64,000 nucleotides of DNA from an uncultured Microbulbifer sp. (GCF_947498635.1 NZ_CANMKV010000004.1:1-64000), one strand, 5' to 3'; shown: positions 7,401 to 15,590, numbered from the stretch's first letter. Made by a program: numbers and translations. The notes: a model not told the origin generated them from the letters alone.

Positions 7401-8447
7401 CTATTGATCACCCGCGTTGACACTTTGTTGACACTTTTCCAAGCTACTAAGGGCGCTTTTGCTAACTGCATCTTCCAAATGCTCGGGGGCCAGGTGGGCG
7501 TAGCGCATGGTCATCTCCATGGTGGAGTGATCCAGTATTTTGTTCAGTCTTAATAGGTCTCCGCCATTCAACATGTAATGACTGGCGAAAGTATGGCGAA
7601 GTATGTGTGTCGCTTGGCCTCTTGGTAAGGTCAGGTTTGCTCTCGCGACGGCTTCCTGGAAGGCACGGAAATTGGTGCCGGGGAAAAGACGGCCAAACTT
7701 TGGGCGGCCGGTTAATATCTCTGCTTCTAGTTCTTTGCTGATTGGAATACTGCGATTCTTGCCATTTTTGGTGTCAACGAACTCTATCTTACCGTGATGG
7801 ACTCGCTCAGTATCCAGGTTTTCAGCTTCCGACCACCTTGCCCCTGTAGCCAAACAAATTCGGGTGATCGTTCTTACATTCCGGTTTCTGGCATTGAGGA
7901 GGGCATCATCTAAAGCTTGTAGCTGTTCGATATTTAAGAAGCTAAGAGGAGGCTCTTTTACTCGGAGCTTGGGCACCCCCTTCAAGGGGTTGGGTAGAGT
8001 CCATTTCTTTAGCGCAATCAGCCGATTGAAAACCGCATTTAGGTAGGTCTGTTCATGGTTGATAGTTCGGGCGCAAGGTTGTCGGCCCTGATCGTTTGGA
8101 GCTTCTAACCGCCCCTTACGGTAGAGAATCCAGTCCTCAGCAGTAAAGGTGACCGCGCGCGGATCACCCAGCCACTTTACAGTATTTTGGAGATAGTTCA
8201 GGCGCCCGGAATGGTCTTTGAGCGTGTGGCCGTGCAATGTGTACCATTCCTCCACCAAGCTAGAAAGCGGGCGCTTATCTCGTTGCGGGGGCACCCATTC
8301 TCCTTTGTCAGCAGAGGCAAGCTGGGCACGCTCCCAGCGAATCCCCTCCGCTTTGGTATCGAACGATTTGCGGACACGGCGCCCGCCGCGCCCTTGTGGC
8401 TGTATATCTACTTGCCAGCGTCCGCTATCAAGTTTCTTAATCGCCAT
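7401..8447 (-). CDS. int: Prophage tyrosine-recombinase integrase
   Basis: 348 residues from MAIKKLDSGRW, the usual beginning of P2/K139-type integrases; a longer frame to 8471 exists but is not needed. Catalytic residues are R204 (ATGARWSE), H281-x2-R284 (HILRH), H307 (LDHS) and Y316 (MRYAHL). The N-terminal arm-binding domain is about residues 1-55 and the SAM-like core-binding domain 60-165. It lies next to attL with its 3' end overlapping an arm-type repeat, and overlaps the upstream HTH gene by 11 bp. Target is the tRNA-Ser(UGA) 3' end. Confidence 0.95.
   Translation of the reverse strand: MAIKKLDSGRWQVDIQPQGRGGRRVRKSFDTKAEGIRWERAQLASADKGEWVPPQRDKRPLSSLVEEWYTLHGHTLKDHSGRLNYLQNTVKWLGDPRAVTFTAEDWILYRKGRLEAPNDQGRQPCARTINHEQTYLNAVFNRLIALKKWTLPNPLKGVPKLRVKEPPLSFLNIEQLQALDDALLNARNRNVRTITRICLATGARWSEAENLDTERVHHGKIEFVDTKNGKNRSIPISKELEAEILTGRPKFGRLFPGTNFRAFQEAVARANLTLPRGQATHILRHTFASHYMLNGGDLLRLNKILDHSTMEMTMRYAHLAPEHLEDAVSKSALSSLEKCQQSVNAGDQ
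7414..7438. repeat. Integrase arm-type site, left (phage side)
   Basis: Tandem TTGACAC-TTTG-TTGACAC inside the last codons of int. The same motif, slightly changed, lies at 41491-41511 on the other side of the prophage core. Pairs of direct repeats either side of the core are what arm-type sites look like. Confidence 0.6.
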
Positions 8448-8769
8448 CCTGCATTTCCAGAAAAGTAGCATCGGTAACTAAACCAATGCCTATACGCACC
8501 ACCAGCAACTTGCAAAAGTCACTCTTGCTTTGCTCCAATTGTTCTAAAGAAACTTTGCCACCGTAAACCACCCAGGGCAGAAGCTCAGGCATAAGGCGCC
8601 CAATCTCGGCAAATACCTCTTCTTGAATACGAGAGGTTCCGTATTCAATATTTTTAACTTGATGAACTTTTATATTTAGTTTCGTCGCGAAGTCCGCCTG
8701 CGTAAGACCTACCGCCTCTCTAACTTTCCGCAGCCTCTTTCCCGCGCTGTCCATCAATTGCGCGTTCAC
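8437..8769 (-). CDS. HTH protein, copy 1 of tandem triplet
   Basis: 110 residues with an XRE-like helix-turn-helix in the first half (KRLRKVREAVGLTQADFATKL, then VHQVKNIEYGTSRIQEEVF). The C-terminal half is in the same layout as its two upstream neighbours (xELLxWxVYxGxVxLxxL). It is the most diverged of the three. It overlaps int downstream and the next HTH gene upstream by 4 bp, so they are one leftward transcript. Position next to int fits a lysogeny repressor or relative. Confidence 0.75.
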   Translation of the reverse strand: MNAQLMDSAGKRLRKVREAVGLTQADFATKLNIKVHQVKNIEYGTSRIQEEVFAEIGRLMPELLPWVVYGGKVSLEQLEQSKSDFCKLLVVRIGIGLVTDATFLEMQDGD

Positions 8770-9110
8770 TTTAAATCGTTATCCCTTATTAGATCCTCGG
8801 GAAAGTACTCTTCAGGTACTAGTCCAGCGTCAAACCGAGCTGCAATGAATTTGCAATACTTGCTGTCGCTATTGCGCAATTCTGGGAGGTCAACAGGCCC
8901 CTCATAAACAAACCACTTCAGTAACTCTGGGAAGTTTTCGCCTATTTTCTCATAAATCTCTTCGGTAACACGGTTCCGTTTGTATTCAATATTTTTCAGT
9001 TTTGACATTTCAATGCCTAGGAAACTCGCAAACTCCCTCTGAGTTAAGCCAATTAGCTCTCTGATGATTCGTAAACGGTCACCGGTTTTTAGTTTCTGAC
9101 TATTCCTCAT
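8766..9110 (-). CDS. HTH protein, copy 2 of tandem triplet
   Basis: 114 residues. HTH GDRLRIIRELIGLTQREFASFL followed by KLKNIEYKRNRVTEEIYEKI. From FPELLKWFVYEG to the end it is almost identical to copy 3, also at DNA level, including LRNSDSKYCKFIAARFDAG. The leaders of copies 2 and 3 share GAAGAGGCGC/AAAGAGGCGC. Duplication followed by change in the recognition half is the simplest explanation. Function as repressor is inferred from location and fold. Confidence 0.78.
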   Translation of the reverse strand: MRNSQKLKTGDRLRIIRELIGLTQREFASFLGIEMSKLKNIEYKRNRVTEEIYEKIGENFPELLKWFVYEGPVDLPELRNSDSKYCKFIAARFDAGLVPEEYFPEDLIRDNDLK

Positions 9111-9201
9111 TCTTTGAATTGCGCCTCTTCAACGCTCTTTGATTCTCAATTACTGCACTAAAAAGATTTTTTTATACAAGTAATCGATTGCTCGCTCACT
9201 T

Positions 9202-9540
9202 TCAATCGTTATCCCTTATTAAATCCTCGGGAAAGTACTCTTCAGGTACTAATCCAGCGTCAAAGCGAGCTGCAATGAATTTGCAATACTTGCTGTCGCT
9301 ATTGCGCAACTCTTGGAGGTTGATCGGGCCTTCATAGACAAACCATTTCAGCAGCTCAGGGAAATTTTTCCCCATTGCTTCATAACACTCTTCCGTAACT
9401 CGGTTTTTCTTGTACTCCGCATTTTTCATTGGCATCAGATCTACACCTAGCAGATCTGCAAACTCTCTCTGGCTTAACCCTGTTAGCTCCCTGATCGCAC
9501 GTAATCGATCACCGGCCCTTAGCTTTGAAATCGTTCCCAT
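9202..9540 (-). CDS. HTH protein, copy 3 of tandem triplet
   Basis: 112 residues, first gene of the leftward immunity transcript and closest to the control region facing the Cox-like gene. HTH GDRLRAIRELTGLSQREFADLL; C-terminal half nearly identical to copy 2. In P2-like phages this position belongs to the C repressor, so this copy is the best candidate for it. Start ATG at 9540; the purine-rich GAGG lies rather far (about 14 bases) from it. Confidence 0.8.
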   Translation of the reverse strand: MGTISKLRAGDRLRAIRELTGLSQREFADLLGVDLMPMKNAEYKKNRVTEECYEAMGKNFPELLKWFVYEGPINLQELRNSDSKYCKFIAARFDAGLVPEEYFPEDLIRDND

Positions 9541-9775
9541 ATGTTGGCGCGCGCCTCTTTATTGCCCTTTGCTGGGCAAATAATGCATTACCTAAAACTC
9601 TCACTACAAGAAAAAGTGTAATACGGACTCTTTCAATAATGAAATTCGCGGCAAAAGTGTAAATAAAGAACACTATAGATACAAAAAAGAACTAAAGGGG
9701 TTGACATGGCACCATTTGTTAAGTGTAAATATAACCTCGTTAGATCTCATATGACCCCAACAGAGAGTAAAGGGA
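9541..9775. promoter_or_regulatory. Lysis-lysogeny control region
   Basis: Gap between the leftward HTH operon and the rightward Cox-like gene. AAGTGTAA occurs three times in the same direction (9614-9621, 9655-9662, 9721-9728). A dyad TTTCA-ATAA-TGAAA lies midway between the first two (9631-9644). A rightward promoter is likely: TTGACA at 9701-9706, 17-base spacer, TGTAAA at 9724-9729, with the third AAGTGTAA overlapping its -10. These are plausible repressor and Cox sites; binding is not shown. Confidence 0.65.
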
Positions 9776-9988
9776 ATGAATGACTACTCAATACCTCCAA
9801 TCAAGTCCCCGGTTTGCACCCAAGAGCAGTACGCAATAGATGCGGGTCACACGTTGAGTACTGTGCGGGCACAGGTTGATCGAGGCTATTTGCCAACAAT
9901 CAAAATCGGCCGCTATCGCATGATCAATCTTTTGCAGCTTTCGCGCATGTGCCTAGAGGCTGACCCAGCTAAGCCCAAGCAGAAGTAG
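9776..9988 (+). CDS. Small HTH protein, probable Cox/excisionase
   Basis: 70 residues with a MerR/Cox-like short helix-turn-helix: EQYAIDAGHTLSTVRAQVDRGYLPTIKIGRYRMINL. The layout (HTH, then turn with GYLPTIKIGR wing) is typical of phage excisionases and Cox proteins. Good ribosome site AAAGGGA before the ATG. It is the first gene of the rightward early transcript, opposite the repressor-like genes, where Cox lies in P2-like phages. It should direct excision and repress the lysogenic promoter. Confidence 0.75.
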   Translation: MNDYSIPPIKSPVCTQEQYAIDAGHTLSTVRAQVDRGYLPTIKIGRYRMINLLQLSRMCLEADPAKPKQK

Positions 9989-9998
9989 GGTGTGCGCT

Positions 9999-12674
9999 AT
10001 GGACTACAGCGCAATCAATCGCGACGTGCTAGAAACTCTGAAAAACGACCATAGCCTAAAGCTGAAGCAATCTGGGGTCGGTGATAAAGAGGTGTTGCGC
10101 GGCATTTGCCCAAGCTGTGAAAAGAAAACGCTTTGGATCAAGATTAATAAGCCGATCACTTTGCGTTGTGATCGCGAGGAAAAGTGCAGTTACGAAGAAA
10201 GGGTGCGGGATCGCTACCCGGACCTTTTCGAAAACTTCTCCAAGCGCTTTCCATCAAGCGATGAAGACCCCAAAGCTACGGCGCGAGCCTACTTATCCAT
10301 TCAGCGCGGGTTTCCCGTCGCTGATATTGAAGATTGGTTTGAGCAGGGGTTTTACAAATTGCCGGATGGCTCCTGGGCAGAAACAGTACGTTTCTTTCTG
10401 TTTGGAGGCGAGAAGGATTACTGGGAACGTATCGTTGATAAACGGCATGTAAAGAAAGCGGGTAAAAAAGCCCGCTTTAAAACCGGTACCAGCTATGCCG
10501 GAAAGCACTGGGCACCACCTGGGCAAACAATCAAACCCATGGAAAAAGTCTTCATTGTTGAAGGAATTTTCCACTGTATCGCCATGTACTTAACAGGCTA
10601 CAAAGCGGTTTGCGCTTTCTCATGTTCCAACTTGCCGAGAGAACTGATTAAAGAAAATAAAGGCCAGGGCATTATCTGGCACTTGGCATACGATGATGAG
10701 CCCGGTGCGCGGAACCATGTGGCCAAATACTACAAAGAACTCAAGGACCAAAATGAAACGGTAGAAGTTGCGCAGACTGGCAGTAGCAAAGATTGGGACG
10801 ATCTTTATAGAGATGGTCTGCTTAATGACGAAACTATTAAGAACTGTATCTGGCGTGGTCGCGTTTTTGTTGCTGAAACACCAAAGCGTAAAGCTTATGC
10901 GCAGTATGGATGGAAACCATTTGGCAAAACCATCATTGAGCATAATGATAAATTACACTCCGTAAAATTTTCCCTGGACGACTTTAACAAAGCCAGTGAA
11001 GGAGAATCCTATAAGTGGGGCTTCTCCTGGGATGCCTTTAATCAGGCTGCCAAAGCAGAGCAGATTTCTAACTGCGTTCCTAAATTCCAGTACACAGAAA
11101 TCGACCGCCTAACCAATGAGCGCCGCTACTTTTTTGCTATCAAGAAATCGGGAACCAGTCGCAGCTACCTCGGTGCATTTTCCCCCAATGCATTATCCGA
11201 TCCTCGCGCCTTTGGCCTCGCTCTGCTTTCGCATACAGACGGCGGCAGCTTTGAGGGCGGGGCCGGCGATTTAAAAATTCTCAAGTCTCGTTGGCTAGAC
11301 GGTGAGGTTAACCGGGTAACGACCTTGCCACACATGGGATTTGATGAAAATACCCGGGCTTATATCTTCCCAGGTTTCGGTTATCAAAACGGCAAATTAA
11401 TTACAGCCAATGAACACGGCTTTTTACAGCAGGGCGATACCGCCATTAAAACCACCCTGGAAGGAATGCCGCTTCATCACTGCGATAAATTTGACGGAAG
11501 CTGGTGGCTGGACTTTGTAAAGGTGTTTCACCTAAACGGTATCGCCGCCTTGGCTTACTTCACCGCGAGCCTGTTTGCCCGTCAGATCAAGGAAAAACAC
11601 CAGGCGTTTCACTTTCTGGAAATTACTGGTGATCCCGATGCTGGTAAATCCACCCTGATTCGGTTTGTCTGGAAATTACTGGGGCGCGACAACTACGAAG
11701 GTATAGACCTGCTAAGTACTTCAACGTCCAGTTACGGGCGTAACTTGGGCAAGGTTAGCAACCTTCCGGTAGTGGTCATTGAGAGTGATCGAGAAACCAG
11801 CGGCGATACTGGGGGCCGTGCTGCAAAATCTTTTAATTGGGATATTTTCAAAAAGGTTTATGACTTAGATGGTGTTATTGACTCAAAGGGGGTGAAGACC
11901 AACGACAATAAAACTCATGATCGGATCTTTCGTGGCAGTTTGGTGATTAGCCAGAATGCCACGGTACAGGCATCGGCGGCCACGCTCTCACGTATCGTCC
12001 ACCTCCACTGCACCACTGCCCACAAGCGTGCAGAAAACCGCCCTCTGGCGGATCGCCTCAAACGCGAGCCGGTAGAAAACCTGGCTGGGTATCTTCACCA
12101 GGTGCTTACTCATGAGACAGAGTGGCTATCTCACTTCTTCAATGCCTTTGAAAGCCACCGGGCAACCCTAACCACTGATGACAGCATTAACCAAGGCCGG
12201 ATTATCGATTGCCATGCCCAACTGATGGCAGCGGTAGAAGCCCTGCAAGTCATCCTGCCAGATTTTGAGACTCCTTTAATAAACCAGGTGCAAGAATACC
12301 TGCTGGAGCGCGCACGGGACCGACAGCGCCGTTTAAACAAGGACCATCCGATCATTGAGCAGTTCTGGGATACCTATCACTTTATTAACGATCAAGTGGT
12401 TTATGTCGAAGATGAACATGGAAAGCGACATGTAAACACTGATCGCCTGAACCACAGCATCGATCCCGCCTTAATCGCAATCAACCTCAACGAGTACATG
12501 GAACTCTGCCGCAAACGCGGCCAGGAGCTGGTGCCTGTGGCGGAACTGAAGCAGTTGTTCTCTACCAGCCAGCGCTATCCGCTGGATGGTTACAAGCGGG
12601 TTCGGTCGAAGCGGGAAGAGAAAACTAGGCCCTGGTGTTGGGTATTCAAAAGAACCGGCGGAAGTGGTCGCTAA
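9999..12674 (+). CDS. Phage primase-helicase (replication initiator)
   Basis: 891 residues from ATG 9999; a GTG nine bases earlier is also possible. N-terminal zinc ribbon (CPSC near 36-39 and a second Cys pair in CDREEKC), a TOPRIM-like strand VFIVEGIFHCIAMY near 184-197, and a C-terminal helicase-type ATPase with Walker A GDPDAGKST near 544-552 and an acidic Walker B-like VVVIESD. The combination of zinc ribbon, primase and ATPase is that of P4-alpha-like replication proteins. Directly downstream lies the GGGACA iteron field, a natural binding target. Acts in phage DNA replication in the cytoplasm. Confidence 0.85.
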   Translation: MDYSAINRDVLETLKNDHSLKLKQSGVGDKEVLRGICPSCEKKTLWIKINKPITLRCDREEKCSYEERVRDRYPDLFENFSKRFPSSDEDPKATARAYLSIQRGFPVADIEDWFEQGFYKLPDGSWAETVRFFLFGGEKDYWERIVDKRHVKKAGKKARFKTGTSYAGKHWAPPGQTIKPMEKVFIVEGIFHCIAMYLTGYKAVCAFSCSNLPRELIKENKGQGIIWHLAYDDEPGARNHVAKYYKELKDQNETVEVAQTGSSKDWDDLYRDGLLNDETIKNCIWRGRVFVAETPKRKAYAQYGWKPFGKTIIEHNDKLHSVKFSLDDFNKASEGESYKWGFSWDAFNQAAKAEQISNCVPKFQYTEIDRLTNERRYFFAIKKSGTSRSYLGAFSPNALSDPRAFGLALLSHTDGGSFEGGAGDLKILKSRWLDGEVNRVTTLPHMGFDENTRAYIFPGFGYQNGKLITANEHGFLQQGDTAIKTTLEGMPLHHCDKFDGSWWLDFVKVFHLNGIAALAYFTASLFARQIKEKHQAFHFLEITGDPDAGKSTLIRFVWKLLGRDNYEGIDLLSTSTSSYGRNLGKVSNLPVVVIESDRETSGDTGGRAAKSFNWDIFKKVYDLDGVIDSKGVKTNDNKTHDRIFRGSLVISQNATVQASAATLSRIVHLHCTTAHKRAENRPLADRLKREPVENLAGYLHQVLTHETEWLSHFFNAFESHRATLTTDDSINQGRIIDCHAQLMAAVEALQVILPDFETPLINQVQEYLLERARDRQRRLNKDHPIIEQFWDTYHFINDQVVYVEDEHGKRHVNTDRLNHSIDPALIAINLNEYMELCRKRGQELVPVAELKQLFSTSQRYPLDGYKRVRSKREEKTRPWCWVFKRTGGSGR

Positions 12675-12745
12675 TCCTCCAGTTTGTATTTTTTTTGAGC
12701 TTGCCAGGTGGGGAGAAAAATAGGGGGGAAGGGTTAGAGAAAGGC

Positions 12746-13060
12746 GGGACAAAGCGGGACAAGGTAATAAGAGAGAGAAAAATCTATATATATCAATAAG
12801 TTAATAGGGTAATAGCAATGGGACAATATCGGGACATTGATGGGACAGCACGGGACATAGTGTTTGGGACAAGTTACCAACAAGTCACTAGTTTTGGTAA
12901 CAGCCCAAAACTCCGAAAAGCCAGTAACCGCGGGACCTACAGCGAAACGGTGCGTGGCGTGTCCCATTTTGTCCCAAAAAAAATGGGACAAAGTGAATAC
13001 TCTACAGTCCGCATAAAACCTAACTTCCTAAATGAAATAAACGCCCTGTCCCGTTGTCCC
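12746..13060. repeat. GGGACA iteron field, candidate phage origin
   Basis: Twelve exact copies of GGGACA in about 315 bp. Forward copies begin at 12746, 12756, 12820, 12831, 12842, 12852, 12866 and 12985; reverse copies (TGTCCC) at 12960, 12970, 13047 and 13055. A variant GGGACC is at 12932. Many neighbours are spaced by 10-11 bp, one helical turn. An AT-rich stretch (12763-12819, including TATATATATCAA) sits between two groups of forward copies. Location right after the primase gene supports an origin. An open frame here (12818-13114) is made of the repeats and is not counted as a gene. Confidence 0.72.
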
Positions 13061-13106
13061 GGCTTTTTTTACCCCCTCCGCGCATTTTTCTGCACAGGAG
13101 GAACAA

Positions 13107-13343
13107 ATGAATAACCAGCCCAACGCATGGTTGCCCCCGCTGATCGGTGAGGCTGCGGACACCAACAGCGAGTCCCACCGCCGCAACTGCCTCGCCTGGC
13201 ACCTGCTATGCACCCGCACCCGGCCCGAGATAAAGCAATGGCTAAAGAAACAGAGCAAAGGCATGGCCGAGGATATGCACAGCCGCTTGAACCAACTGAA
13301 ACACCAGGTGTGGGAGATGCGCCGGGAGGCTGAAGGGCTATGA
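13107..13343 (+). CDS. Small phage early protein, unknown
   Basis: 78 residues, start ATG with AGGAGG just upstream (13096-13101 area). Contains a central stretch rich in Arg/His/Trp (SHRRNCLAWHLLCTRTRPEIKQWL) and a charged helical end. No known family recognised. Stop overlaps the next start (ATGA), so it is translated with it. Early-region small proteins of this type often act on host or phage replication, but there is no specific evidence. Confidence 0.65.
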   Translation: MNNQPNAWLPPLIGEAADTNSESHRRNCLAWHLLCTRTRPEIKQWLKKQSKGMAEDMHSRLNQLKHQVWEMRREAEGL

Positions 13344-13777
13344 GTCAGCGCGCCTTGAAGCTTTACCACACCGTCACCGAATACCAGGTCTTTAACGCCT
13401 GGCTCAATAACGCCCAAATCAATAGCGCTTGCAGCTGGAAGCAAGTGGTGCGCGATGAATTGATATTTGGCTGCCTTGCCCGTGAGGCCGCCTACACCTA
13501 TCGCGGGCAGCGCCCGCAAGAGTTTGCACCGTTCAACAATGAGGAAACCGCTATGTCTAAAAAAGTCTTTCTACTCGACCTGGCTGAAGCCCGGCGTATA
13601 CGCCTGGCGCTGGCTTTATGCCGCGAGCGTATCGCTTGCCCAGATACCACCACGGTAAGCAGGGAAGAAGCCGTTTTGGAACTGAGAGCTGCCCAGGAAA
13701 TTTTCCAAGAGCATGAAGCCCGTGCGGATCAATTGAAAGATTTAAATAATGAATTGGGAGGGGCTGTGCATGCGTGA
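13340..13777 (+). CDS. Unknown early protein with likely internal start
   Basis: 145 residues. The first 71 residues form one unit (LYHTVTEYQVFNAWLNNAQI...). An internal in-frame ATG at 13553, residue 72, has a good ribosome site GAGG at 13541-13544 and begins a second unit of 74 residues with a long charged helix (LDLAEARRIRLALALCRERI). The gene may therefore make two products or be a fusion of two small genes. No family recognised. Overlaps both neighbours. Confidence 0.6.
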   Translation: MSQRALKLYHTVTEYQVFNAWLNNAQINSACSWKQVVRDELIFGCLAREAAYTYRGQRPQEFAPFNNEETAMSKKVFLLDLAEARRIRLALALCRERIACPDTTTVSREEAVLELRAAQEIFQEHEARADQLKDLNNELGGAVHA

Positions 13778-14018
13778 GATCAAACTAGAAGTATCTAAAA
13801 AATCAAATGATTTTCTCTTGAAGCAGAAAGCTCGCTATTACGAGCTTAAAGAGAAGTTGGTATCGGGAGCAGGTTTAAGTGAAGTTGAAGAGAACGAGAT
13901 ATCCATTATCACGCTTAATTTTGCCACATTGGCAATGAGCCTCTTTGCTAGTGGAGAGAAAAAGACAGCTCAAGAAATGCCGGTTTATCCGTATCAAGAA
14001 AAAGGCAATATTCACTAA
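13770..14018 (+). CDS. Small phage protein, unknown
   Basis: 82 residues from ATG 13770, preferred over an in-frame ATG at 13749 because GGGAGGGG lies at the right distance before 13770. The start overlaps the previous stop. Mostly helical and charged: KLEVSKKSNDFLLKQKARYYELKEKL, then a hydrophobic helix IITLNFATLAMSLFASG. No family recognised. Confidence 0.6.
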   Translation: MREIKLEVSKKSNDFLLKQKARYYELKEKLVSGAGLSEVEENEISIITLNFATLAMSLFASGEKKTAQEMPVYPYQEKGNIH

Positions 14019-14033
14019 GGAAGGTAATTAAAA

Positions 14034-14225
14034 ATGGCTGAACTATTCTCTGCTATTCGTGAAGACTCTAAATACTTCAATCAAAACCCAAAGAATTTGC
14101 CTTTTCCCGTGCGCATTGTGAATACCACCGACGCCTACCGAGTAAAGGGGAATGGCGATCAATACCGGCTGGAAGATGTTTATTTGTTTGTTAAAGCGGG
14201 CCGCAACTTTCAGCCGATCAATTAG
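14034..14225 (+). CDS. Small phage protein, unknown
   Basis: 63 residues, preceded by AAGGAAGG. Soluble, with a beta-rich middle (PVRIVNTTDAYRVKGNGDQYRLEDVYLFV). Not recognised. Part of the same rightward early operon. Confidence 0.6.
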   Translation: MAELFSAIREDSKYFNQNPKNLPFPVRIVNTTDAYRVKGNGDQYRLEDVYLFVKAGRNFQPIN

Positions 14226-14239
14226 GAGATTATTGGAAA

Positions 14240-14593
14240 ATGAGAGCATATAAGCATAGAAATGGGCGAATTCAGCACCGTTCTCGTGGCGGGCAATTTC
14301 GACGTAGCACGCTATTAGATGTTGGAATCACGAACGGCTGTCACAGAGCCCGTCAATGTCAATGTGGCCATGTTTGGCACCCAATCGTAACAACTGGTAT
14401 TTGCCCTGAATGTGATGAACAAAATTCCAAGCCTGCGCCACTCACCGAAGAAGAGAAATTAAAGCTGGCTGAATATAGTGCAATACCTGACGTTGATAGT
14501 ATTGATCCCCGAGACCACAAAACGCTCAACGAAAAACAAAAGCTATGGGTGTGGTTGAACAACCGTGGTGTTTTCCATTTAGACAGGGAGTAA
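14240..14593 (+). CDS. Zinc-ribbon protein, unknown role
   Basis: 117 residues. A zinc ribbon with Cys pairs CQCGHVWHPIVTTGICPEC near residues 40-58 follows a very basic N-terminus (KHRNGRIQHRSRGGQFRRS), as in nucleic-acid-binding proteins. A GGAG ribosome site precedes the ATG. Early-operon position suggests a DNA- or RNA-binding regulator; nothing more specific can be said. Confidence 0.65.
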   Translation: MRAYKHRNGRIQHRSRGGQFRRSTLLDVGITNGCHRARQCQCGHVWHPIVTTGICPECDEQNSKPAPLTEEEKLKLAEYSAIPDVDSIDPRDHKTLNEKQKLWVWLNNRGVFHLDRE

Positions 14594-14598
14594 GAACA

Positions 14599-15561
14599 GT
14601 GATTTTCTACTGGAAACTTTTCACCGGTCTGGCCGCACTGATTTTCTGCGGCACCTCGGTTGTGTTTACCGTGGGACTGTGGATCTCCATTCCCGCAGAG
14701 CAGGCGGGGCAGTGGGTGGCGGGGCTCACTGCCCTGGCCCTGGAACTGTGCAAGTTCTCTTTTGCACCTTTGGGGTTCTGGCTTTGGGGGAATCAGCGTT
14801 TTATCGGCGGGGTGCTGTTGCTCTTGTTTCCCTTCCTGGTGATTATCAGTACCGCCGCCACCGTGGGTTTTTTGGAAAGCCACACAATGGAGCAACAACA
14901 GGCCAGCGCCGTTAACAGTGTTGAATACCAAGCGTTGCAACAGCAACTAAACAGTTACAGCCAGCGAATTAACAATATCAACGGAATCGTTGCTGATTAC
15001 GCGGCAAGCGATTACCGCAAAGTGGCCGTTAAAACCGATAAACGCCTGGACGAACTGGAAGCAGGGCGGGACAAAACCTTGGCTCAACTCAAATCTGTAC
15101 AGGGCACCACCTCAGAGAGTGCCCAGGCAGCGTTCGCTGGCCTGGCCAACCTTACCCGCACGGATGCTGATAAATTACAGCACAGCGCCTTCCTGGCACT
15201 GGCGATTATTACCGACCTGGTAGGGTTGGTGGCGTTACTGGCGTTTAACAGTGCGTTAACCGTTAAGCGTGAAACCGCCTCGCTGTTAAATGAGCAAGCG
15301 CCTGTACAACAGACTGAAAGGGAGAGTAATAAAGAGAATAAACAACCTTCCAAAGCCAACAACATTGAGCTAACAGAGGAGCAACAGCAGCTGGCGCGGT
15401 GTATTGCAGAGGGGAAATATGGAGAGAAACCGGTAATGCGCAATATCAATCAAGAGGTGAAAGGAGGAAATAACGTAGTGAAACCCGTATTTAACTATTT
15501 AGAACAGATTGGGGTTTTACTTCGTACAAGCCGTGGATTTGCACTGAGGGCAGCACAATAA
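14599..15561 (+). CDS. Membrane protein with coiled coil and winged-helix-like tail
   Basis: 320 residues from GTG 14599; GGGAG lies 8 bases before it. Three membrane helices in the first 95 residues (FTGLAALIFCGTSVVFTVGL, WVAGLTALALELCKFSF, GGVLLLLFPFLVIISTAATVG). A coiled coil of about 100 residues follows, then a fourth membrane helix (FLALAIITDLVGLVALLAF) and a cytoplasmic end. The last 50 residues (NQEVKGGNNVVKPVFNYLEQIGVLLRTSRG) read like a winged helix. Not a known phage structural protein. It closes the early operon. Confidence 0.7.
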   Translation: MIFYWKLFTGLAALIFCGTSVVFTVGLWISIPAEQAGQWVAGLTALALELCKFSFAPLGFWLWGNQRFIGGVLLLLFPFLVIISTAATVGFLESHTMEQQQASAVNSVEYQALQQQLNSYSQRINNINGIVADYAASDYRKVAVKTDKRLDELEAGRDKTLAQLKSVQGTTSESAQAAFAGLANLTRTDADKLQHSAFLALAIITDLVGLVALLAFNSALTVKRETASLLNEQAPVQQTERESNKENKQPSKANNIELTEEQQQLARCIAEGKYGEKPVMRNINQEVKGGNNVVKPVFNYLEQIGVLLRTSRGFALRAAQ

Positions 15562-15590
15562 AAAAGAAATTAAAAATCGCAACAAAGTAA

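Noticed and set aside
12818-13114. 98-codon open frame in the region after the primase
   Set aside because: It is built from the GGGACA repeats, has no family and no clear ribosome site; the region makes better sense as an origin.
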